A DNA stretch of 8,745 bases from a bacterium (lineage in GTDB: Bacteria; SZUA-79; Acidulodesulfobacterales; Acidulodesulfobacteraceae), in assembly GCA_021791295.1 (NCBI GenBank), contig JAJYWW010000008.1, forward strand, positions 1 to 8,745, written 5' to 3'. Each line of letters begins with the position of its first letter. The first letter of the stretch is position 1. The notes under the pieces were generated by a model, which saw only the letters and a list, made by a program, of their open reading frames with translations, made no database searches and was not told where the DNA came from. Position numbers and translations under genes: made by a program. Of this stretch, positions 1-7,039 are shown one piece after another.

Positions 1-186
1 AACGAATTCGACCTTGACTTTACGCATCATTTTACAAAAACTTTAGCATGGCAGGCGTGGGGCGGATATGTGTGGACCGGAAGCGGCGTAGATTCATACA
101 GTGCTACTTCAACTGGCGGAGTACCATCCACAGCCACTCATAAAGATATTACGGCTCTTGGAACCGCCGTTATATTTAATTTCTAA
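1..186 (+). CDS. C-terminal end of a probable outer-membrane beta-barrel (porin-like) protein, 5' truncated
   Basis: The frame is open from the first base and stops with TAA at 184-186, giving 61 residues. The segment has alternating hydrophobic and polar residues with many aromatics (for example LAWQAWGGYVWTG), a Gly/Ser/Thr-rich stretch that looks like a surface loop, and a last strand ending TALGTAVIFNF. A terminal Phe after an amphipathic strand is the usual C-terminal signature of Gram-negative outer-membrane barrels recognised by the BAM machinery. The family cannot be named from this tail. A strong intrinsic terminator follows 46 bases after the stop, so this is the last gene of its transcript. 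It converges on the symporter gene. Confidence 0.6.
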   Translation, partial: NEFDLDFTHHFTKTLAWQAWGGYVWTGSGVDSYSATSTGGVPSTATHKDITALGTAVIFNF

Positions 187-232
187 TAATTGCAAAGCAA
201 AAGTCGATAGTTCAGGTTTAATAAGTGACTAT

Positions 233-275
233 AAAACCCCCTGAAGCAAATAAGCTTCAGGGGGTTTTTATTTTT
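233..275 (+). terminator. Intrinsic terminator of the beta-barrel gene
   Basis: An 11-bp perfect stem, CCCCCTGAAGC (237-247) with GCTTCAGGGGG (254-264), is extended by an AAAA/TTTT pairing and closes a six-base AAATAA loop. It is followed by TTTTT-A-TTTTT at 265-275. The T-tract on the right makes it a plus-strand terminator. The A-run on the left could give weaker activity for minus-strand transcripts. Confidence 0.93.
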
Positions 276-318
276 GTATAGCGGATTATTATAATTATAG
301 GAGTAGCTTTTAGTACAG

Positions 319-370
319 CTTAAAAGGCGGCGGCATTCTGTGTGGGAATTCACGACTGAATGCCGCCTTT
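319..370 (-). terminator. Probable terminator of the minus-strand symporter operon
   Basis: GGCGGCATTC (329-338) pairs perfectly with GAATGCCGCC (358-367). AAA (323-325) can pair with TTT (368-370) if an extra GGC at 326-328 is bulged out. Read on the minus strand, the hairpin begins about 25 bases after the symporter stop and ends in CCTTTTAAGC, a short T-run. The U-tail is weak, but position, GC-rich stem and orientation all fit termination of this operon. Confidence 0.7.
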
Positions 371-395
371 ATAAAGAGCTATTAAAACTTTGTAA

Positions 396-1901
396 TTACT
401 GTTTCCTGAAGGCTCCGGCAACAATGGACCAACACACGGTAACGGCAAGATTTAAAATAAGCGCAATGAGCGCTACATACAGTAATCCGTACGGTGTTTT
501 CATAAAGGTAGTAACTATCGCATGTCCCGCGTTGGCCCGAAGCACGAAATATATGCCAGAAAATGTTCCTACAAACCAGCCTGCAATCAAAGCGTTTTTG
601 TCTAACCATTTCGTGTATAAACCTATAAATATCGGTGGAAGGGTCTGCACTATAAGTATCCCTCCAAGTAGTTGAAGCTGTATCGAATATGTTTCGGGAA
701 CTAAAAAAACAAAACCTAATGCTAGAAACTTAAAAATTACCGACGACCATTTTGCTATTTTAGTTTCCGATTCGCTGCTAAGGCTAGGTACAAATTCTTT
801 TATAACATTTCTAGTCAAAAGGTTAGCCTGGGATATAGCCATAATTGCCGCCGGCACTAATCCTCCGATGAAAATCCCCAGAAAAGCGAAACCTGTAAAC
901 CACGAAGGCATCGTAGATTGAATTAAAGCAGGAACAACGAGGGTTCCATTACTCCCTACCGTTTTTAGCGCTTCCGGAACGGCATATACAAGTACTCCGA
1001 ATAATGCAAGGAAAGCAAGCCCGAGACCGTATATAGGCAAAAGCGCAGTACTCAATCTGACGCTTTTGGCGCTTTTGGCGCTCAGCACGCCGTTAATAGC
1101 ATGAGGATAAAGATACAGGGCAAACGCGCTCAATATAAACAGGCTTATATATGCATTGACGAGCACCGGCGGCAGAGTCGCGTAATCCACCGGAGGCTTT
1201 TTCCCCGCCCCCATATGTCCCGCGACCGCAAAGGCATGAGAAAAACCGCCGTAAGCGAGAGGAACAAAAATTATAATAACTATAACCGTTATTAAAATTA
1301 TTACGTCTTTCATAACGGCGGTTAGAACGGCCCCCCTGATTCCGCTCCAGTAGGTAAATACGGCAAGTATTACAAATGAAATTATCAGGGCGGTTTCACT
1401 GATAGTCTTAACGTCCCCGAACGGCAGAAGCATAACCTGAAGTACGGCTCTCATACCGACTATCTGTAGAGCTATATAAGGCAGTTCTGCCACAATTCCC
1501 GTAAGGGCAATCAATACGGCAAGCGTTTTACTGTTAAATTTGTCTCTTACGAAATCGACCGCGGTTATGTAGCCTTTCTCTTTAGAAACTTTCCATAGGC
1601 TCGGCATTACCACCATGGCCATTCCGAATGTAGCCATAACATAAGGAACCGCAAAAAAGAAAATGCTTCCTTTAGCGAATACGCCAGACGGTACAGCTAT
1701 AAAAGTATAAGCCGTGTATATGTCTGCCCCTACTAAAAACCACATAAGGAAAGTGCCGATCTTATTGCCGGACAATGCCCATTCATGGAGAATATTCATA
1801 TCCCCCTTTCTCCAGTTTGCGGCTTTAAAACCGATTATAACAAAAACCAGAAATAAAGCGGCAAAAACAAACAGTGTAATCATAGTATTTAGACTAATCA
1901 T
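396..1901 (-). CDS. Sodium:solute symporter (SSS family), monocarboxylate permease-like
   Basis: A 501-residue polytopic membrane protein with about 13 hydrophobic segments, normal for the sodium:solute symporter family. The N-terminal part (HEWALSG at residues 39-45, then [14 protein letters not shown] at 58-71) resembles the MctP-type monocarboxylate permeases, which import acids such as lactate, pyruvate or acetate with sodium. The substrate here is not determinable from sequence. The start at 1901 is favoured over Met7 because its ATG overlaps the TGA of the upstream DUF3311 gene as ATGA, and a GGAGG lies 8 bases before it inside that gene, which suggests translational coupling. Pairing of a DUF3311 protein with such a symporter is common. 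A terminator-like hairpin follows. A 9-bp tandem repeat near 1062-1079 encodes a duplicated Ser-Ala-Lys. The gene looks less AT-rich than the kinase gene across the divergent region. Confidence 0.9.
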   Translation of the reverse strand: MISLNTMITLFVFAALFLVFVIIGFKAANWRKGDMNILHEWALSGNKIGTFLMWFLVGADIYTAYTFIAVPSGVFAKGSIFFFAVPYVMATFGMAMVVMPSLWKVSKEKGYITAVDFVRDKFNSKTLAVLIALTGIVAELPYIALQIVGMRAVLQVMLLPFGDVKTISETALIISFVILAVFTYWSGIRGAVLTAVMKDVIILITVIVIIIFVPLAYGGFSHAFAVAGHMGAGKKPPVDYATLPPVLVNAYISLFILSAFALYLYPHAINGVLSAKSAKSVRLSTALLPIYGLGLAFLALFGVLVYAVPEALKTVGSNGTLVVPALIQSTMPSWFTGFAFLGIFIGGLVPAAIMAISQANLLTRNVIKEFVPSLSSESETKIAKWSSVIFKFLALGFVFLVPETYSIQLQLLGGILIVQTLPPIFIGLYTKWLDKNALIAGWFVGTFSGIYFVLRANAGHAIVTTFMKTPYGLLYVALIALILNLAVTVCWSIVAGAFRKQ

Positions 1902-2107
1902 AGGTCGTCGCCTCCTTTTTCTTTAGAAATTAACCTTGAGGCAGCTGAGTATAATACTGTGGCTATAACGAGCCATAAGGTTTGAAACCAGTAGAAAAAC
2001 GGCATTCCAAGAAACGTCGGCTCTACCCGGTTATACAAAGGAACTGCGGCTAGAACTACTATGGGAATAATAATCAGTATTCCCGCCAATAGATAACCCT
2101 TTTTCAT
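1898..2107 (-). CDS. DUF3311 small membrane protein, symporter partner
   Basis: A 69-residue protein with two hydrophobic helices, about residues 5-22 and 38-57. Between them is the conserved DUF3311 signature: Pro23, Tyr25-Asn26, Glu29-Pro30, Gly34, Pro36 and the aromatic [12 protein letters not shown]3311 genes usually sit directly upstream of SSS-family symporters and are thought to be accessory subunits of the transporter; the exact role is not established. The ATG at 2107 has a strong ribosome binding site, GGGAGGA at 2118-2112, four bases upstream on the minus strand. The last codons end in TGA, which overlaps the symporter ATG by four bases, so the two are almost certainly one operon. 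The final residues are charged (KEKGGDDL) and probably cytoplasmic. Confidence 0.9.
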   Translation of the reverse strand: MKKGYLLAGILIIIPIVVLAAVPLYNRVEPTFLGMPFFYWFQTLWLVIATVLYSAASRLISKEKGGDDL

Positions 2108-2130
2108 AAAATCCTCCCTGTGTTTAATTA

Positions 2131-2175
2131 AAAATTATAATTTATAATTTTATATATATATTAAATATATTTAAT
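2131..2175. repeat. Two AT-only palindromes in the divergent promoter region
   Basis: AAAATTATAA (2131-2140) and TTATAATTTT (2142-2151) form a perfect 10-bp inverted repeat around one base. ATTAAATATATTTAAT (2160-2175) is a second perfect 16-bp palindrome. Relative to the candidate minus-strand promoter, the second fills the spacer and the first covers the expected start of transcription, so either could be an operator. AT-only palindromes also arise easily by chance in such a composition. Confidence 0.4.
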
Positions 2176-2181
2176 TATCAA
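2153..2181 (-). promoter_or_regulatory. Candidate sigma-70 promoter of the DUF3311-symporter operon
   Basis: On the minus strand, TTGATA (2181-2176) and TATATA (2158-2153) are separated by exactly 17 bases. Transcription would start near 2146 and leave a leader of roughly 38 bases containing the GGGAGGA ribosome binding site. The region is so AT-rich that other -10 boxes are possible. The TTGATA element is the main discriminator. Confidence 0.45.
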
Positions 2182-2277
2182 GCCAAAAAAACGCCTGAAA
2201 TATTTAATTCCGATTCCGCACCGTATTTCCGTTACATAATATAGATTTAAAACAACCGTTATGATAAAATTTTATAA

Positions 2278-3831
2278 ATGAAGATTATTGCCCATGCTAT
2301 AAAAAATTTAAGCATTAAATGGAAAATATTAATAGGGGCTTTTGCAGTTTTTTTCTTTACAATTTTTATCAGCGATGGAGTATTTCTTTATACCATTTAT
2401 AAAACGCTCTCGTATCGCAACTACGTAAACGACGAAAGGCTGGCTGACAGTTTAATTCCGGAGATAGCTTATTCGCTGTATTATAATAAAGCCTCCAATG
2501 CGGGATATATAAAAAAAAATCTTCAATACGATATAAAAAACTACAAAATCATAAAAGGAATAGGATTATATAACTATAAAGGAAAATTAACGGAAAAATG
2601 CGGCGTATTGTACGGCGATTATAAAACAATAATAACAAATAAGAAAAACAATAAAGATAACGGCTATAATTCAGAGTTAATAAATATTATTAAGAATATG
2701 GAAGTTCAATTTACCCTTATGGGAACTAACTTTTACGGATATAAAGGATATAAAAAGTCTTCCATGCAATATCCGATGCTCATTAAAAAAATTAAATACG
2801 GCGGCAAGCAATTAGGATTTGTATCTATAGAGTTTAATTTAAAAAAAGAAATTAAATCTACCGATAACCGTGTTTTTTGGGTCGGAGTAAGATTTATGTC
2901 GATTGCTTTGTTTTTTGTAGCCGCCGGATTGATAATTTTTTATTATATATCGTCTATAATAACCAATCCGCTAAGCGATATAAAAGAAAATATAAAAAAA
3001 ATAAAAGAAGGCGATTACGATATAAATTTCGATAAGCGCTTTAACGACGAAATAGGCGACGTCATGGACGCTCTCGGCTCTATGGCGCTTTCGATAAAAG
3101 AGTATATTGCTGAGGTCGAATCGATGAATAAGGAAAAGAACGAGCTTTACTGCATGGCTGTAATGGGAGAGCTGTCGGCGAATATTGCGCACGAAGTTAA
3201 AAACGCAATATACGTTATTTCTTCGGCAAACGAATATATATCTCAGGAAACAAAGAATAAAATAGTACTTGAGTTTACGGGTATAATAAACAAAGAAGTT
3301 AAACGGTTAAATAAAATGTCAGTCGAGTTTTTAAGCTTTGCGAAACAGAGAAATCCTGTTTTTGCCGCCGTAGATATAAATAAGCTTCTTGAAGATTCTA
3401 TAAGAATACTTAAATTTGAAGCTGAAAATTCTAAAATAAAATTGATTCAAAAGAATATTGATTATAATCTTCCGCCGGTTCGTGCGGATGCGGAAATGCT
3501 TAAACAAGTTATTTTAAATTTAATTATTAACGCAATAGATAAAAAATATAGATCCGATAATAAGTTAATAGAAATAAGGGTGTTTTCAAAGAGGGGTTTC
3601 GTCAATATAGAAATTGCCGATAATGGAGAACCTATAACGGCGGAAAATATCTGGAAAATATTTAATCCGTTTTTTACGACTAAAAATGCCGGTTCCGGTC
3701 TCGGTCTTCCTATATCTTTGCGTATAGTTAAACTTCACGGCGGAAACATAAAAGTTTTTAGCGAAGAGGGTAAAACCGTTTTTACTATTATTATACCAGC
3801 CGGCAATGCAGGGAAGATAATAAATAATTAA
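2278..3831 (+). CDS. Membrane sensor histidine kinase of a sigma-54-type two-component system
   Basis: A 517-residue kinase. A first transmembrane helix (about 17-38) precedes an extracytoplasmic sensor domain (about 39-200) rich in Lys and Tyr, then a second helix (about 206-228), a HAMP linker (about 229-281), a dimerisation domain with phospho-acceptor His305 in AHEVKNA, and an ATPase domain. The ATPase domain shows the N-box NLIINA (414-419), G1 DNG (448-450), the F-box NPFFTTK, and G2 GSGLGL (472-477). The H-box lacks the usual Pro after Asn (HEVKNA rather than HE-x-x-NP). The ligand is unknown and the sensor domain is not one I recognise. It contains a single cysteine, Cys108; the only other is Cys292 before the H-box. 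The response regulator begins 28 bases downstream, so they are a cognate pair in one operon. No Shine-Dalgarno is visible before the ATG. The sox genes and a sigma-54 promoter downstream suggest it senses a sulfur compound, which is inference. Confidence 0.93.
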   Translation: MKIIAHAIKNLSIKWKILIGAFAVFFFTIFISDGVFLYTIYKTLSYRNYVNDERLADSLIPEIAYSLYYNKASNAGYIKKNLQYDIKNYKIIKGIGLYNYKGKLTEKCGVLYGDYKTIITNKKNNKDNGYNSELINIIKNMEVQFTLMGTNFYGYKGYKKSSMQYPMLIKKIKYGGKQLGFVSIEFNLKKEIKSTDNRVFWVGVRFMSIALFFVAAGLIIFYYISSIITNPLSDIKENIKKIKEGDYDINFDKRFNDEIGDVMDALGSMALSIKEYIAEVESMNKEKNELYCMAVMGELSANIAHEVKNAIYVISSANEYISQETKNKIVLEFTGIINKEVKRLNKMSVEFLSFAKQRNPVFAAVDINKLLEDSIRILKFEAENSKIKLIQKNIDYNLPPVRADAEMLKQVILNLIINAIDKKYRSDNKLIEIRVFSKRGFVNIEIADNGEPITAENIWKIFNPFFTTKNAGSGLGLPISLRIVKLHGGNIKVFSEEGKTVFTIIIPAGNAGKIINN

Positions 3832-3859
3832 CCGAAAAGCAAAAATAAAGAGCGGGCAT

Positions 3860-5284
3860 ATGAACGCGACCGATAAAAATAAAAAATTACTTTTAATAGA
3901 CGACGAGAAGAATCTTCTCAGGGTCGTGAGCCTTAATCTTGCAAAATACGGGTTCTCGGTAGATACGGCTCTTAGCGCCGAAGAGGCGCTAAGGCTATTT
4001 AATAATAACAGTTATGATGCTATAATTTGCGACCTTCGTCTTGGCGGTATGAGCGGCATAGAATTATTGACTAAAGTAAGAGATGCAGACAAAGAAAGAA
4101 ATAAAAATACGGTATTTATCGTGATAACGGCATTCGGAACGATTAAGCAGGCTGTTGAAGCAATAAAGCTCGGAGCTGACGATTTTATATCGAAGCCCGT
4201 GGATATAAGCAGCCTGGTAGAAAATATAGATTTAGCCCTGCGGAGAAGGAATTATGCAAAAATAAACGATTTTGAACTTCAGAAAGATTTTGACTTAAAT
4301 GAAAATATTTTTGAAGATTTTATTTTTAAAAGCTCTGCAATGAATGAAATTTTAAACGAGGTCAAGCTGACGTCAAAATCAGCCTCTAATGTTCTTATAA
4401 CGGGAGAAACGGGAACAGGCAAGGAGGTGCTGGCAAAAGTTATCCATATTATTTCGGAAAGAAACGGAGAATTTGTTCCGATAAATTTGAGCGCAATTCC
4501 GGAAGGACTTATGGAAAGCGAACTTTTTGGATTTGAAAAGGGAGCATTTACCGGCGCCGTTGCAAGCAGGCAAGGAAAATTTGAAACGGCGAACGGCGGG
4601 ACTCTTTTTTTGGATGAAATTGCTGATATGCCCATATCTATGCAGGTGAAACTCCTAAGAGTAATTCAGGATAAGGAGTTTTCAAGAATAGGTTCTAACG
4701 AAAAAATAAAACTTAACGCAAAAATAATATCCGCTACAAATATACCGTTAGAGAATGCCGTTATTGAAAGGAAGTTTAGGGAGGATCTTTTTTACAGAAT
4801 TAATGTTCTGCATTTTAAAATTCCGCCTTTAAGGGAAAGAAAAGAAGATATTATCCCTCTTGCAAATTTTTTTGTTAAAAAATATTGCGTTATCAATAAA
4901 AAAAATATAAGCAATATAACCGATTCTGCTATAAATCTCTTGAAAAATTATACGTTTCCCGGAAACATAAGGGAGTTGGAAAACATAATCGAAAGAGCCG
5001 TAGTGGTTTCCACTTCGGATTCTATAATGCCGGTTCATCTGCCGAAAACATTAGCTGAGGATAGCGGCGACGGTGATGCCGAAAAATTTAGATATGCCGA
5101 TGCTGCTTCCGAAAACTATGATAATAAAATAAATATAAATCTTGACGGGCTTGAAATGGAGCTAATAAAGAATACTCTTGAAAAAAACAATTATAATCAA
5201 ACCAAAACAGCTGCATCGCTAGGTATTACCAGAAAAAGGCTTATCACAAAAATAAAAAAATATAATCTTTTTTCCGATAAATAA
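3860..5284 (+). CDS. NtrC-family sigma-54-dependent response regulator, probable sox activator
   Basis: A 474-residue regulator with the full three-domain layout. The receiver (about 8-120) has Asp14/Asp15, phospho-acceptor Asp58, Thr90 and Lys112. The AAA+ domain has Walker A GETGTGK (182-188), the sigma-54-contacting GAFTGA loop (228-233) and Walker B with Asp252-Glu253. A Fis-type helix-turn-helix (about 432-471) ends the protein, with QTKTAASLGITRKRL as the recognition region. All residues for phosphorylation, ATP hydrolysis and sigma-54 contact are intact, so it should be a functional activator. The upstream neighbour is its likely kinase. Immediately downstream lie two TGTCCA-type sites and a -24/-12 promoter before the sox genes, the most likely target. 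A sigma-54-dependent system, TspS-TspR, is known from memory to control sox in Acidithiobacillus caldus; this pair may be its functional counterpart, though orthology is not shown. The ribosome binding site is weak. Confidence 0.95.
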   Translation: MNATDKNKKLLLIDDEKNLLRVVSLNLAKYGFSVDTALSAEEALRLFNNNSYDAIICDLRLGGMSGIELLTKVRDADKERNKNTVFIVITAFGTIKQAVEAIKLGADDFISKPVDISSLVENIDLALRRRNYAKINDFELQKDFDLNENIFEDFIFKSSAMNEILNEVKLTSKSASNVLITGETGTGKEVLAKVIHIISERNGEFVPINLSAIPEGLMESELFGFEKGAFTGAVASRQGKFETANGGTLFLDEIADMPISMQVKLLRVIQDKEFSRIGSNEKIKLNAKIISATNIPLENAVIERKFREDLFYRINVLHFKIPPLRERKEDIIPLANFFVKKYCVINKKNISNITDSAINLLKNYTFPGNIRELENIIERAVVVSTSDSIMPVHLPKTLAEDSGDGDAEKFRYADAASENYDNKININLDGLEMELIKNTLEKNNYNQTKTAASLGITRKRLITKIKKYNLFSDK

Positions 5285-5350
5285 AATAAATTTAACCCAT
5301 TTATATTTTAAACATATTTAACTCCGATTTTTTTCTCCCATTTCTTTTTT

Positions 5351-5366
5351 TGTCCATTTCAGAACA
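5351..5366. promoter_or_regulatory. Degenerate second activator site (UAS-like)
   Basis: TGTCCA (5351-5356) plus four bases plus AGAACA (5361-5366) matches the perfect palindrome downstream fully in the left half and at four of six positions in the right half, with identical spacing. Its centre is 33 bp, close to three helical turns, from that of the perfect site. Tandem sites on one DNA face are typical for NtrC-family activators, which bind as paired dimers and then assemble into higher oligomers. Confidence 0.5.
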
Positions 5367-5377
5367 TTTAATATTAA

Positions 5378-5405
5378 TATAGTTGTCCAAAAATGGACAA
5401 CTATA
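5378..5405. promoter_or_regulatory. Perfect palindrome with TGTCCA/TGGACA core, probable upstream activating sequence
   Basis: TATAGTTGTCCA (5378-5389) and TGGACAACTATA (5394-5405) are perfect 12-bp inverted arms around AAAA. No T-run follows on either strand, so it is not a terminator. It is centred about 85 bp upstream of the predicted sigma-54 start site, an ordinary distance for an NtrC-family enhancer. The activator gene ends about 95 bp before it. From memory, the site reported for TspR in Acidithiobacillus caldus has a closely similar TGTCC...GGACA core of the same length; this should be verified. Confidence 0.75.
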
Positions 5406-5450
5406 AAATTGCTATTCAAAGAAATAGAGGTTTCAAGCTATTTTTAAATA

Positions 5451-5466
5451 TGGCATTATTTTTGCA
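5451..5466 (+). promoter_or_regulatory. Sigma-54 (-24/-12) promoter of the ccdA-sox genes
   Basis: TGGCAT-N5-TTGCA matches the sigma-54 consensus TGGCAC-N5-TTGCW at all but one base. The invariant GG (5452-5453) and GC (5464-5465) are 12 bases apart, as required. The predicted start of transcription is near A5477, giving a leader of about 48 bases before the ATG at 5525. The site lies just downstream of a palindromic enhancer and a gene for a GAFTGA-containing activator, which makes chance unlikely. Confidence 0.87.
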
Positions 5467-5513
5467 TGTATAAGTTAGATTTGGTTTATTAAAATTACAA
5501 ATATAAATATAAA

Positions 5514-5519
5514 AGGTGA
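5514..5519 (+). promoter_or_regulatory. Ribosome binding site deciding the ccdA start
   Basis: AGGTGA ends five bases before the ATG at 5525. An in-frame GTG at 5516 lies inside this motif and has no Shine-Dalgarno of its own, so the ATG is the better start. Confidence 0.7.
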
Positions 5520-5524
5520 ATCAA

Positions 5525-6253
5525 ATGGGATTAGATTTAAACATTACGTTAGCCGTTGCTTTTTTCGGCGGCATACTTGCGTTTTTTTCTCCTTGCGTTA
5601 TTCCTCTCATACCAGGCTATATATCTTTTATTAGCGGAGTCGGCATGGAAGGGTTAATTTCCGAAAAAAAAGACTATAAAATAATCCTTAAAGTTTTTAT
5701 AGCGTCTATTTCTTTTGTTATCGGTTTTTCCATTATATTTGTTGCATTAGGAATGGGATCCGAAACAATTTTCGGCAATCTTCTGAAATCGCATCTCGGC
5801 TTAGTAAGAATTATAGGCGGCATAGTAATAATTATTTTCGGATTATACTGCATGGGAGTTTTTAAAATAGGCTTTTTAAACAGGGAACTAAATTTTCTTC
5901 CGTGGAAGAAAAAAGGAGGAATTATATTCGGCTCTCTTTTTCTCGGAATTGCATTTGCGGTAGGCTGGACTCCCTGTATAGGACCGATTCTTGCGTCCAT
6001 TCTTCTTTATACATCTATGGGCGCTTCCCTTGCAAAATCGGCCGAACTTTTGTCGGTATTCAGCATTGGGCTTGGAATACCGTTTATCCTAACGGGGCTT
6101 TTTATTACATATTTTATTGCCTTTTTTAAAAAAATAAAATCTCATCTTAATTTATTTTCCATAATTTCCGGGATTTTTTTGATATTAATGGGGATGCTAA
6201 CGCTTACCGGAAATTTTGAGGCTATTTCGCAATATATTATAGGTAAATTTTAA
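5525..6253 (+). CDS. ccdA: CcdA/SoxV-type membrane electron transporter
   Basis: A 242-residue inner-membrane protein with about six transmembrane helices, the size of the short CcdA family rather than full DsbD. The two redox cysteines stand in the expected motifs: Cys24 in FFSPCVIPLIPGY near the start of helix 1 and Cys151 in GWTPCIGPILAS in helix 4. CcdA proteins pass electrons from cytoplasmic thioredoxin to periplasmic thioredoxin-like proteins. In sox clusters this role is called SoxV, with SoxW as partner. A SoxW-type gene follows 188 bases downstream, supporting that role over cytochrome c maturation, though both are possible. It is the first gene after the sigma-54 promoter. The ATG at 5525 is chosen over the upstream in-frame GTG because of the AGGTGA spacing. 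No terminator is seen after the gene. Confidence 0.93.
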   Translation: MGLDLNITLAVAFFGGILAFFSPCVIPLIPGYISFISGVGMEGLISEKKDYKIILKVFIASISFVIGFSIIFVALGMGSETIFGNLLKSHLGLVRIIGGIVIIIFGLYCMGVFKIGFLNRELNFLPWKKKGGIIFGSLFLGIAFAVGWTPCIGPILASILLYTSMGASLAKSAELLSVFSIGLGIPFILTGLFITYFIAFFKKIKSHLNLFSIISGIFLILMGMLTLTGNFEAISQYIIGKF

Positions 6254-6367
6254 AATTATTATAATGAAGTTCAAGATAGGGCATAAGCCGCTAATCTACA
6301 TCAGAATTTACATATAAAGGAAACATCTAAACATTTTCTATTGCGGAATTAACCTAAGGAAATATAG

Positions 6368-6396
6368 TTGACAGCCATATAAAATAAAAGTATTAT
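6368..6396 (+). promoter_or_regulatory. Strong sigma-70-like promoter before soxW
   Basis: A perfect -35 TTGACA (6368-6373) is followed after exactly 17 bases by TATTAT (6391-6396), which differs from the consensus -10 at one base. An alternative TATAAT begins three bases later. Transcription would begin near 6403, about 38 bases before the soxW ATG. This would give basal soxW and downstream sox expression independent of sigma-54. Confidence 0.6.
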
Positions 6397-6441
6397 AATT
6401 ATATAATATTATAAAATACAATAATATCAATATATAATAAT

Positions 6442-6981
6442 ATGTTAATATTAAAATATATAAATGTTGTAGCGGCAATATTATTTTTATCCGTATCGTT
6501 ATCATTGATTTCGTCGTCGGGAAGAGCTTACGCCGGCGGTCAAAGCAATGCAAATTCGATAAATTGGGAAAACCTTACCGTGGCAATAAAAAATAACAAG
6601 TTGCATAAAAAAGTTTTTTTACTGCACTTTTATTTCCCTACCTGCGGATATTGTATCAGGATGGACAAACATGTATTTAGCCGCAAAAGCGTAATAAATT
6701 TTGTCAATAAAAATTTTCATCCCGTACTGATAAATATTTACGGCAATAAAAAGATTTTATATTTTAACGGCGCTTATTTAACGGAAAAGCAGTTGGCTGC
6801 AAAATTTAACATTACCGGAGTTCCGGCGGAGATTTTTTTTACCCCCCATTATCGTAAAATATTTCTGCTCCCGGGTTACTGGAAAAAAAGCGACTTTATG
6901 ATGGTATCGAGTTGGGTTGCTTCAGGTAAATATAAAATAGAAAGTTTGAGAAAATTTTCGCAAAATTATAATAGTAGATGA
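6442..6981 (+). CDS. soxW: SoxW-type periplasmic thioredoxin
   Basis: A 179-residue thioredoxin-fold protein with an N-terminal Sec signal (hydrophobic core about 7-26, likely cleaved after AYA at 29-31). The active site Cys68-Gly-Tyr-Cys71 sits in FPTCGYCIRMDKHVF, and the cis-proline is Pro128 in ITGVPAE. The segment after the active site (VLINIYGNKK, then LTEKQLAAKFNITGVP and LLPGYW) follows the SoxW-related thioredoxin family closely. SoxW is reduced by SoxV and is thought to keep Sox proteins, in particular the SoxY cysteine, in an active reduced state. It lies between the ccdA/soxV gene and soxY, as this role predicts. There is no recognisable Shine-Dalgarno before the ATG; the leader is almost pure A/T, so translation may rely on an unstructured leader or on a different start. 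Only one basic residue, Lys5, precedes the hydrophobic core. Confidence 0.9.
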   Translation: MLILKYINVVAAILFLSVSLSLISSSGRAYAGGQSNANSINWENLTVAIKNNKLHKKVFLLHFYFPTCGYCIRMDKHVFSRKSVINFVNKNFHPVLINIYGNKKILYFNGAYLTEKQLAAKFNITGVPAEIFFTPHYRKIFLLPGYWKKSDFMMVSSWVASGKYKIESLRKFSQNYNSR

Positions 6982-7039
6982 TGCTATCGAATTACTTTAA
7001 TATTGTTAACTTTAATTATTTTTTAAGGAGGTTTTAAAA

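Noticed and set aside
340..675. Plus-strand ORF opposite the 3' end of the symporter gene
   Set aside because: It starts inside the terminator hairpin and its remainder is antisense to a clear SSS-family protein. No start signal.
1062..1079. 9-bp tandem repeat GCTTTTGGC x2 as a regulatory or recombination site
   Set aside because: It is in frame within the symporter, duplicates Ser-Ala-Lys in a cytoplasmic loop, and has only two copies. Likely a neutral coding duplication.
2131..2175. AT-rich stretch as a replication origin
   Set aside because: No DnaA-box-like repeats or origin-associated genes; an AT-rich promoter region explains it.
4279..4635. Minus-strand 118-codon ORF inside the response regulator
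   Set aside because: It lies antisense to the conserved AAA+ core, has no ribosome binding site and resembles no family; it is a shadow frame.
5378..5405. Palindrome read as a rho-independent terminator of the response regulator gene
   Set aside because: The stem is followed by AAAATTGC on the plus strand and by TTAATATTAAA on the minus strand, with no T-run. The core and its position fit an activator site far better.
6264..6317. Small 17-codon ORF between ccdA and soxW
   Set aside because: No ribosome binding site, no recognisable composition or motif, and it is well within chance for this AT content.
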